Notes under the pieces: generated by a model
Told to the model about the DNA's origin: nothing
Seen by the model: only the letters and a program-made list of their open reading frames with translations
The model's database searches: none
In this document: piece by piece, positions 1 through 6,847 of the stretch
Position numbering within the stretch: the first letter of the stretch is position 1
Layout of the letters: each line of letters begins with the position of its first letter
Source of the DNA: Lysobacter concretionis Ko07 = DSM 16239
Lineage (GTDB): Bacteria > Pseudomonadota > Gammaproteobacteria > Xanthomonadales > Xanthomonadaceae
Direction: 5' to 3'
Assembly: GCF_000768345.1 (NCBI RefSeq)
Contig: NZ_AVPS01000010.1
Span: 57,567 to 121,566 of the forward strand
DNA: 64,000 bases
Program-made: the position numbers and the translations under genes

Positions 1-2590
1 AGATTTCCGCGGCGGCGCGGGCGCGGCTTGCACGCTCGGCGAACCTGTCGGCCTTTTCGAAGCCGAACAGCCGCAGTTCGCGTCGTTCAACGCCGTCGAC
101 GTAATACAGCGTGGCCGGCGGGCCGATGATGCCGAGCGCCTTCATCAATGACTGGTCGATGGCGTCATTGGCGGTGACATCGGCCTTGAGCAGGACGAAG
201 CCGTCCAGCGCGGCGTGCACCTGAGGCTCGGGGAAGGTGTACTTCTCCATCTCCTTGCAGGCCACGCACCAGTCGGCATAGAAGTCGAACATCACCGGCT
301 GGCCCGCGTCCCGGGCGGCGGCGACTTCGCGGTCGAGGTCGTCCAGCGACTTGATCCTGCGGAATGGCAGCTCGCGGGTTTCCGCGGCGACGCCCGTGTT
401 CAGACCGGCCAGTGGCCGCATCGGGTCGTTGCTGCCGGCGATGGCACCGACGATCTGGGTCGCGCCGACCACGCCGAACAGGGCGGCGGCGGTCCAGGTC
501 AGCACGCGCAGCCCCTCGTGCGCGGCGGGCTTGCTCGCGGCCAGCGCGAGGGTGGCCGCCGAGCCGAGCAGCAGCACGCCCCACAGGCCCAGGGTCACCG
601 GCCCTGGCAGCACCCGCGCCAGCATCCAGATCGCCAGCCCGAGGAACACGAAGCCGAACACGCGCTGCACCGCCACCATCCACGGCCCGCTGGTCGGCAG
701 GCCCTTGCCGGCGGCGACGCCGAACGCGAGCAGCGGCACGCCCATGCCCATCGCCAGCAGGAACAGCGCGACACCACCGAACACCGGGTCCTGGGTCTGG
801 CCGATGTACAGCACGGCCGCAGCCAGCGGCGGCGCCACGCAGGGCCCGACGATCAGCGCCGACAACGCACCCATCACCGCCACCCCGGCCAGTGAACCGC
901 CGCGCTGCCGGTCGCTCAGCGAACCCAGCCGGTTGCGCAGGCCGGACGGCAACTGCATCTCGAACAGGCCGAAGCTCGACAGCGCCAGGGCGACGAACAC
1001 GGCCGCGAACGCCGCCAGCACCCACGGGTTCTGGAACGCGATCTGCAGGTTCGCGCCGACCAGTCCGGCGACCACGCCGGCCACGGTGAATACCAGCGCG
1101 CTGGCGAACACGTACACGAACGACAGGCCGAACGCGCGCGCCGCGCCCAGACCGCGCTCGTGACCGGCCGACGCGCCCGCGATCAGTCCCGACAGGATCG
1201 GGATCATCGGCAGCACGCAGGGCGTGAACGCCAGCAGCAGGCCGAAGCCGAAGAAACTCAGCAACGCCCACCAGCGGTCCGGCCCCGACAGGGCGGCGGC
1301 CAGCAGGCTGTCTTCGGCGAGGTTGGTGGTTTCCGCGTCGGTGCTGCCGCGCGCGTCCACTCCTGCAGGAGCGGCTTCAGCCGCGACCTCTTGCCCGCCC
1401 GAAGCCGTCGCGACTTTACTGCCGTCATTCAACGTCGAAGCGATGGGGCCTGCATTGTCCGCAGCACCCTCCGCGTCCTGCGCTACGCCGGCTGCGTTGA
1501 TCGCGGCTGCAGCCGCTCCTGCAGCCGGCTGCGGGGGCGCTGCAACACCAGCCGTGTCGGCCGGCAACGCGATCTCGACCGTGCGCGTCATCGGCGGGTA
1601 GCAGATGCCGTCGTTCTGGCAGCCCTGGAAACTGGCAGTCAGGCGCACGGTGGCGGCATCGGCCTGTCGGCGCTGCAGCGGAACCGGCACGTCGATCTGG
1701 TCGAAATACACCACCGTGTCGCCAAAGTAGCCGTCACGGTGCCGGACGCCGCGCGGCCATTGCGGCTTGCCCAGTGCGATGCCGGCCGGATCGCTGCTCA
1801 GCGTCAGGCTGGTGTTGTCGCGATACAGGTAGTAGCCGGGCGCCGGAGTGAAGCGCAGCAGCAGGGTGTTGCCATCGCCCGCGATCGCCTCGAACCCGAA
1901 CGCCTGCCCGGGAGGCAAGGGCAGCGCATCGGTGCCGGTGCCGCCGAGATTTCCGAGCAGCGAAGGGCGTGCGTTTCCCACCAGCGGACTGGTGCCGGGT
2001 ACGCCAAGGCGGGCCAGGCCGGCGTTGCCCGTGGCGGTCGGTGAGGTCGCCGGTGCCGCCGCGGGCGTTGCGGCGCTGGCGGGCAGGGCCACCGTCAGCT
2101 TGCGGGTCTGCGGCGGGTAGCAGATGCCGGCATCGGCGCAACCCTGGTACTTGACCGTCAGCGTGGTGCTGGCCGCGTGCGCCTGGCCCGGCAACCGGGC
2201 GGTGAGGCTTTTGCGGTAGGTCTCGACCTTGCCGAAGAACTCGTCTTCATACGCCTCGCCCTTGGGCAACTGCAGCGCCCCGGCCTCGAAGCCGGCATCG
2301 GTCTGGGCGGACGTCCGGTGGCGATACAGGTAATAGCCGTCGGCGATCTTCCAGTGGATCGCGATCGCACCGTCGCCGTCGGCGCGCGCATCCAGCGCAA
2401 ATGCCTGGTCGACCGGCAACAGGTCGTCGGGGTTGATCGCAGCGCCGGCGGGCAAGACGAGCACGGCCAGCAGGGCCAGACCGGTGAGGCAGGCGGCGAG
2501 CCATCGGGCGCGCGCCGGGGCGTGTGGAGGTCGGCGTGGGAGCGCGTCGGCTTGAAGCATGTTGGTTTGAAGCGCGTTGGTTTCAGTCAT
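1..2590 (-). CDS. dsbD: Thiol:disulfide interchange protein DsbD (C-terminus cut by window edge)
   Basis: DsbD moves electrons from cytoplasmic thioredoxin across the inner membrane to periplasmic disulfide isomerases. About 863 residues are visible. A signal-anchor-like stretch (about residues 30-50) is followed by two nDsbD-type domains, each with the C-x5-C redox pair: YQGCADAGICYPP near residue 150 and FQGCQNDGICYPP near residue 319. Next come the membrane domain with FTPCVLP and VGPCVAP, then a thioredoxin-like domain with WCVAC. E. coli DsbD has one nDsbD domain and about 565 residues, so the duplication makes this protein long. The ATG at 2590 overlaps the cutA stop by 8 bases, implying translational coupling; the in-frame ATG at 2560 is an alternative. 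The linker between the second nDsbD domain and the membrane domain (about residues 355-410) is Ala-rich and encoded by a REP-like inverted repeat. The family assignment is secure; the extreme C-terminus lies outside the window. Confidence 0.95.
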   Translation of the reverse strand, partial: MTETNALQTNMLQADALPRRPPHAPARARWLAACLTGLALLAVLVLPAGAAINPDDLLPVDQAFALDARADGDGAIAIHWKIADGYYLYRHRTSAQTDAGFEAGALQLPKGEAYEDEFFGKVETYRKSLTARLPGQAHAASTTLTVKYQGCADAGICYPPQTRKLTVALPASAATPAAAPATSPTATGNAGLARLGVPGTSPLVGNARPSLLGNLGGTGTDALPLPPGQAFGFEAIAGDGNTLLLRFTPAPGYYLYRDNTSLTLSSDPAGIALGKPQWPRGVRHRDGYFGDTVVYFDQIDVPVPLQRRQADAATVRLTASFQGCQNDGICYPPMTRTVEIALPADTAGVAAPPQPAAGAAAAAINAAGVAQDAEGAADNAGPIASTLNDGSKVATASGGQEVAAEAAPAGVDARGSTDAETTNLAEDSLLAAALSGPDRWWALLSFFGFGLLLAFTPCVLPMIPILSGLIAGASAGHERGLGAARAFGLSFVYVFASALVFTVAGVVAGLVGANLQIAFQNPWVLAAFAAVFVALALSSFGLFEMQLPSGLRNRLGSLSDRQRGGSLAGVAVMGALSALIVGPCVAPPLAAAVLYIGQTQDPVFGGVALFLLAMGMGVPLLAFGVAAGKGLPTSGPWMVAVQRVFGFVFLGLAIWMLARVLPGPVTLGLWGVLLLGSAATLALAASKPAAHEGLRVLTWTAAALFGVVGATQIVGAIAGSNDPMRPLAGLNTGVAAETRELPFRRIKSLDDLDREVAAARDAGQPVMFDFYADWCVACKEMEKYTFPEPQVHAALDGFVLLKADVTANDAIDQSLMKALGIIGPPATLYYVDGVERRELRLFGFEKADRFAERASRARAAAEI
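1363..1524. repeat. REP-like inverted repeat pair inside dsbD coding sequence
   Basis: A 24-base arm at 1363-1386 (containing GGAGCGGCTTCAGCCGCGA) and a 24-base arm at 1501-1524 are reverse complements at 23 of 24 positions. The arms resemble the intergenic REP palindromes at 16953-17025 and 48931-49261. The whole 162-base segment stays in frame in dsbD and encodes an Ala/Gly-rich linker. Whether it arose by insertion or by sequence drift is inference. Confidence 0.6.
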
Positions 2591-2906
2591 CGTCTCGGGT
2601 CTGTTGCGCCACCCAGGCCAGGTACGGGGCCAGGCCGCCGATGGCCTCGACCGCGATCAGTTCGGGCAATTCGTAGGGATGCAGCGCGGCCAGCCGTGCG
2701 CCAAGCGCGTCCAGCCGGTCGGAGGTGGTCTTGATCATCAGCAGCACTTCCTCGCCCTGCTCGACGCTGCCCTGCCAGCGGTAGGTCGAGCGCACGGACG
2801 GCAACTCGCTGACGCAGGCGGCCAATCGCTCCTCGACCAGGGCGCGGGCGAGGACGCCGGCGCTGCGGGCATCCGGGCAGGAGCAGTACGCGATGACGAC
2901 AGACAT
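2583..2906 (-). CDS. cutA: Divalent-cation tolerance protein CutA
   Basis: The 107-residue product has the CutA1 length and fold signature, including CSCPD near residue 10, the TYRWQG segment, the MIKTTSDR strand and HPYELPELIA near residue 76. CutA1 proteins are small trimeric, PII-like proteins linked genetically to copper tolerance; their biochemical role is unsettled. The start at 2906 gives the conserved MSVVIAYC N-terminus, and longer upstream reading is low-complexity. Its stop overlaps the dsbD start, so the two form an operon, a pairing also known in other proteobacteria where cutA sits beside dsbD. Confidence 0.95.
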   Translation of the reverse strand: MSVVIAYCSCPDARSAGVLARALVEERLAACVSELPSVRSTYRWQGSVEQGEEVLLMIKTTSDRLDALGARLAALHPYELPELIAVEAIGGLAPYLAWVAQQTRDDD

Positions 2907-3130
2907 GGCGGCGATTGTACCGACGCGGGATTGCCGGCGTTGATGCCGTCCGCGTCGACACCCTTCGCCATGCTTCGGTGGGCAGGTGCCGCGACCCGAA
3001 TGTCCGGCTGTCGGGTAGCGCGTCGTGTATGAGGGGAGTGGAGACATTCTCACGGCCGCTGCCGGTGGCAGGGGCGGACCGCAGGCGCCCGTCGGGGCAG
3101 TACTGGACATAGGAACAGGAGAAAGCGGGC

Positions 3131-4048
3131 ATGAAGCGAAATCACTGGTGGTTGGCGGCAATCCTGGGCGGCGTGGTCCTGGCCTCGTCGATGGCGGCGT
3201 GTGCGGCAGGGGGCGATGCCGCCTTCCTGCCGGGCCCCGGTTATGCCGAGGTCGATGTGGACGCGCTGGATGGCGAGGCGTACTACACGCCTGCGCGCTT
3301 CCCAGACATGGCCGGATCGGTGTTCCTTCCCGATGCCGACCTGGCCGCGCCGGTGCGCGCGATGTTGCTGGTGGAAAGCCGCGAGGGCCTGTTGCCGCAC
3401 GCCCGATACCGGGTCACGTACCAGCTGACCAGTGCAGCGGACGATCCGGACCTGACGCGCAGTCATGTCGAAGTCACCCGCTTCAACCTCGGCCCGGCGT
3501 TCCGCGAGTCACTGCTTGATTCGGTACCGGCCGAGCATCTGGCGGGGCCGGAGGAGTTCGGGGTCGGGCCGGATGTCAGCTGGCGTTTCGAGATGTCGCC
3601 GATGCGCGCCATGACCGCCGGCATCGATCGGGCCAGCCGGAAGGAATTGTCGGTGGCCGAAGCCGCCGCGATGGATTGCCTCGGAGTGCCGTGCAACGGA
3701 CAGGCATCCGCGGACGGCCCGCAGGGCGCATGGACGCCGCAGGACGCGCCGTCGCTGCCGGTCAAGTACCGGCTGTCGATCGACGAAAGCCCGAATCCGG
3801 CCCGCGTGGTGGAGGAGCTGCTCGCGGTAATGGGTGAGGACGCCGAGCAGCCGACCGGGTTCGTCGCCGGCTCGCCGCGTCTGGTGTTCGTGGTGTCGGC
3901 CAATGCGGAAGGCCAGGACCTGATGACCACGGCGCTGGGCCGCAACTCGGTGGTGTTTGACGACGAGATCGGCACGATGTGGGTCCGCTCGCTGCAGATG
4001 CCCGGCCTGCCGGTGGACATCAGCACCTTCATGCAGCCGCGCGAATGA
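3131..4048 (+). CDS. Putative lipoprotein of unknown function
   Basis: I do not recognise this 305-residue protein. The N-terminus is a positively charged then hydrophobic export signal ending in SSMAAC, with a possible lipidated Cys24; Met at the -3 position is not the usual Leu, so an ordinary signal peptide is also possible. The mature part is acidic, with no obvious membrane segment, and has a CLGVPC pair near residue 182. AGGAGA lies 8 bases before the ATG. It is the first of four consecutive exported proteins on this strand and is divergent from cutA across about 220 bases in which I see no gene. Confidence 0.7.
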   Translation: MKRNHWWLAAILGGVVLASSMAACAAGGDAAFLPGPGYAEVDVDALDGEAYYTPARFPDMAGSVFLPDADLAAPVRAMLLVESREGLLPHARYRVTYQLTSAADDPDLTRSHVEVTRFNLGPAFRESLLDSVPAEHLAGPEEFGVGPDVSWRFEMSPMRAMTAGIDRASRKELSVAEAAAMDCLGVPCNGQASADGPQGAWTPQDAPSLPVKYRLSIDESPNPARVVEELLAVMGEDAEQPTGFVAGSPRLVFVVSANAEGQDLMTTALGRNSVVFDDEIGTMWVRSLQMPGLPVDISTFMQPRE

Positions 4049-4170
4049 CTGCCCGCGCGCGTCTTGCGCAGCGCGAGAGCGTGCCCGCAACGAGGCCGCG
4101 CGCCATGAATCCACGTGCCGGCGACCGGCCCGTCACGGAAGTGCTTTTCATCAATCAAAGGAGTCTGTGG

Positions 4171-4707
4171 ATGCGAATGTCCATTCTGGGATCGACCCTC
4201 GCCGCTCTGGCCTTGCTGGCCGCCGGCTGTGCCAACGGTGAAGCCGACGCCCCACTGGCGATGGGTGCGCTGGATGTCGCCGACAGCGTGCCGCCCGCCG
4301 CGGCGTCGCCGTCGGCACAGGTCGGGATCGTGACCGATGCCGGCACGTTCTGGTTCGCCCCATCGCGTTGCATGGTGGGGCCCGACAACGACGTGGTGAG
4401 CTACATGATTTCCGGTGCGGGCAGCGCGCCCGACGGGCAACCGGTCTTCGTGGAGTTGGCCGGCGACGACGGCAGCCAGACCGACGGCCCCGACCTGCGT
4501 ATCAACGTCGGTGTCGACCGGGCGTTCAAGCCTGGCGATCCGCAGTGGATCGCGAACGATGGCATGGCGCATGCACTGGGCGTTGCCCCGGCGACGGGGC
4601 AGATCGACGGCCAGGTCGTGACCCTGGCCGGCGTGGTGTTCAGCACGGACAGCAGCACCCGCCTGACGGTGGAAGCGCCGATCCGCATCGACTGCAGCGG
4701 CGGCTAG
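4171..4707 (+). CDS. Putative lipoprotein of unknown function
   Basis: The 178-residue product starts with a classic lipoprotein signal, with lipobox LAAGC and lipidated Cys20, so it should be membrane-anchored on the periplasmic side. The start is set by AAAGGAG 7 bases before the ATG at 4171; the open frame extends further upstream but lacks a better site. The mature protein reads as a small all-beta domain with CMVGPDN near residue 69 and a C-terminal Cys four residues from the end, possibly a disulfide. I cannot name a family. It sits 122 bases after the preceding lipoprotein gene and 16 bases before the next gene. Confidence 0.75.
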   Translation: MRMSILGSTLAALALLAAGCANGEADAPLAMGALDVADSVPPAAASPSAQVGIVTDAGTFWFAPSRCMVGPDNDVVSYMISGAGSAPDGQPVFVELAGDDGSQTDGPDLRINVGVDRAFKPGDPQWIANDGMAHALGVAPATGQIDGQVVTLAGVVFSTDSSTRLTVEAPIRIDCSGG

Positions 4708-4723
4708 GCCAGGGGAGGGAGTC

Positions 4724-5341
4724 ATGTCCGGGGGGAATGGATCGATGCGTCGCATCGGGTGGGCAACCGGTGGGTTCCGGTTGTTGTGCGTGGCCGGGCT
4801 GGTGGCGCTGCTGGCGGCGTGCGGGTCCGGGCGCGATGCGGAAACGCAGTCCAGGGTCGAGCCGGGCGAAGGCACCGGCCTGATGGCAAAAGCGCGGAAC
4901 CTGGCATTGGAGCAGGTGTGCAAACGCAGTTCGGCCTGTGACGACAAGGAGTCCAGGGAGGTGGTCAAGGCCTTGGATGAAGTCCTTCGGCAACTGCCCC
5001 GGGAGGCCCGGCGCCAGCTGGCCGAAGCGGACATGGACGATGCCGCTGTCATCGGGGCCGGGGCCGGTGCCGATACCGATGACGCGTCCCGGCTCTCCGG
5101 TGCCGCCCTGGCGGGCTTGATGGACATGGCGCGGAGCATGCTGGAAGCCAACGCCGCGCAGCAGACGGCGAGCACTTCCATGGACGCCGCTTCATCCGGC
5201 GCCATTTCCACCGATGTCATCGGTCCGGAAACCACCGGCCGGGAACTCGTGGCCCGGCTGGACGGCATTCCGGTCAGGACCGGCGCCCTGACGCCGGCCG
5301 AGTTGCTGTCCCGCATCGCACCGCCCCCGGCCGAGGACTGA
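4724..5341 (+). CDS. Putative lipoprotein of unknown function
   Basis: The 205-residue product has a hydrophobic signal ending in the lipobox LLAAC (Cys33 from this start, Cys26 from the alternative ATG at 4745). GGGAGGGAG just before the ATG at 4724 favours the longer start. The mature part is predicted to be largely helical and charged, with CKRSSACDDKE near residue 65. There are no recognisable domains. The stop lies 3 bases before the next ATG, so this gene and the following one are almost certainly co-translated. Confidence 0.7.
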   Translation: MSGGNGSMRRIGWATGGFRLLCVAGLVALLAACGSGRDAETQSRVEPGEGTGLMAKARNLALEQVCKRSSACDDKESREVVKALDEVLRQLPREARRQLAEADMDDAAVIGAGAGADTDDASRLSGAALAGLMDMARSMLEANAAQQTASTSMDAASSGAISTDVIGPETTGRELVARLDGIPVRTGALTPAELLSRIAPPPAED

Positions 5342-5344
5342 CCG

Positions 5345-6094
5345 ATGATCGATATCCGCGTCCTGTCGGCGGTCATGTTTGGACTGGCCGGCCTGTTGGC
5401 CGCACCCGGCGCCCAGGCGCAGAAAAAGGTGATGGTCGCGGACTGCGGGGTGGGCGGTTGTCGCTGCATGCTTTCCGCCACGACCGTCATGGATATCGAG
5501 ACCCTGACCGGCCAGGCGGCGCCGCCTGGCGCAGCGGGCATGACGCTGGTGGTGGCCTTCGACGAAATGGTCTGGAGCCCGAAGACGCCAAAGGAGCTCC
5601 ACCGGATATTCGGTGGCAGCGGCGAGTGCCCGATCGAGGTGTTTCCCGCGGCGGGCAACGCCAGGGGCCCGCGCGACGGCATCTGGGTGTTCGAGGATCA
5701 CCCGGCGGACATGTCGCGATGCCCGCTGATGAAGATGGGCGGCGCAATCGCTGGCGCCGAGATCGACGGTCCGAAGGGAGGGGACGTGCCCATTCGCTGG
5801 GGCGGGCAGTTCCATCCCGGCAAGTACTTTCCCGAGGTGCCGGGCGCGCTCCGCTGGATCCGGATCGACGACAGGAACTGGCGCGGCGAACTCGACGGCG
5901 TCAACACCACGGCCGCAGTCGATATCCTCTCCGTCGTCCTGCACTCGTCTCTGGTGCGTGACGACCTGATCCGTGGATCGCTCAGCTACAGATCGAACAT
6001 GGACAAACTCATGAAAGACATCCCGCAAGTGGCCGGGATGTACAAGTGCGAGTTCCGCACGGAGTACACCGGACGCTGGAAGTCCGGCTTCTGA
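5345..6094 (+). CDS. Secreted protein of unknown function
   Basis: The 249-residue product carries a cleavable signal peptide (cleavage likely after AQA, residue 25), so it is periplasmic or secreted. The mature N-terminus has a Cys cluster, DCGVGGCRC, suggesting disulfides or metal binding; dsbD upstream is compatible with disulfide formation but proves nothing. A CPIEVF and a CPLMK segment follow. I do not recognise the family. It is the last of the four exported proteins and lies 96 bases before the sigma factor gene. Confidence 0.7.
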   Translation: MIDIRVLSAVMFGLAGLLAAPGAQAQKKVMVADCGVGGCRCMLSATTVMDIETLTGQAAPPGAAGMTLVVAFDEMVWSPKTPKELHRIFGGSGECPIEVFPAAGNARGPRDGIWVFEDHPADMSRCPLMKMGGAIAGAEIDGPKGGDVPIRWGGQFHPGKYFPEVPGALRWIRIDDRNWRGELDGVNTTAAVDILSVVLHSSLVRDDLIRGSLSYRSNMDKLMKDIPQVAGMYKCEFRTEYTGRWKSGF

Positions 6095-6190
6095 CGAGGC
6101 TGCGGGCGCGTCATCTCCTGACGTATGCTCAGGTGATCACGCGCCGGCAACACAACAGGACTGGCGCACTTTTCAGGGAACGATGCGCCT

Positions 6191-6796
6191 ATGTACAACC
6201 CACCGGGGCCGGATGCCGGCCTGACGGAAGAGATCTGCGCCAGCGCGGTGGAGCTGGCGCCCTTGCTGTATCCGGAATTGCGGCAGGCGGCCCGCGGGAT
6301 CCGTGCCCGGATGCCGCGCAGCGAAACGATCGTGACCACCGCCTTGATCCACGAGGCCTATCTCAAGCTCGCGCGCGGCGGCCAGTGGAGCAGTCGCCGC
6401 CATTTCCTCGCGGCCGCGGCCGTGGCGATGCGCCATGTGCTGGTGGACCAGGCGCGTGCGCGTCTGCGCCTGCGTCGTGGCGAGGGTGTGTCCGCCGTGC
6501 CGCTGGACGAGGCGTATCACCAGCCGGAGAACCAGGGTGCCTTCTCGACGGACAGCAGCGAGGTCAGCGTTGCGCTGGGCGAGGCCATCGATGTCCTGGC
6601 GGGCCTGCATCCCCGGTTGGCGCGTGTGGTCGAGTGCCGCTTCTTCGCCGGCTACACCGAACTCGAGACCGCCGACATCCTCGGCGTGACGGAGCGCACC
6701 ATCCGCCGCGACTGGGTGAAGGCACGCGCGTGGCTGGAACAGGCGATTCGGCCGGAGCTTCCGGCCGACTGGGTGCCCGGCGAGTATTTCGGGTAG
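6191..6796 (+). CDS. ECF-like RNA polymerase sigma factor (Sig-70_ECF / TIGR02999 type)
   Basis: The 201-residue protein matches the ECF-like sigma family that commonly lies beside protein kinases. It has a region 2 segment with TTALIHEAYLKLA (about residues 49-61), the RRHFLAAAAVAMRHVLVD helix, and a region 4 helix-turn-helix ELETADILGVTERTIRR near residue 157. Such factors direct RNA polymerase to a small regulon and often lack a classical anti-sigma; a neighbouring kinase is thought to regulate them. Here the adjacent convergent gene encodes a Ser/Thr kinase with TPRs, which fits. The target promoters cannot be seen from the sequence. Confidence 0.9.
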   Translation: MYNPPGPDAGLTEEICASAVELAPLLYPELRQAARGIRARMPRSETIVTTALIHEAYLKLARGGQWSSRRHFLAAAAVAMRHVLVDQARARLRLRRGEGVSAVPLDEAYHQPENQGAFSTDSSEVSVALGEAIDVLAGLHPRLARVVECRFFAGYTELETADILGVTERTIRRDWVKARAWLEQAIRPELPADWVPGEYFG

Positions 6797-6847
6797 CGGT
6801 CGACGGCGGAAAGCGCGGGCCGTAGCAGGCTGTCTGTTCCGCCGGGC

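Noticed and set aside
3463..5682. A 739-codon open frame on the minus strand opposite the exported-protein genes
   Set aside because: It is an antisense shadow of GC-rich codons, with low-complexity Ser/Pro/Arg content and no family motif, while four signal-peptide genes with ribosome-binding sites lie on the plus strand.
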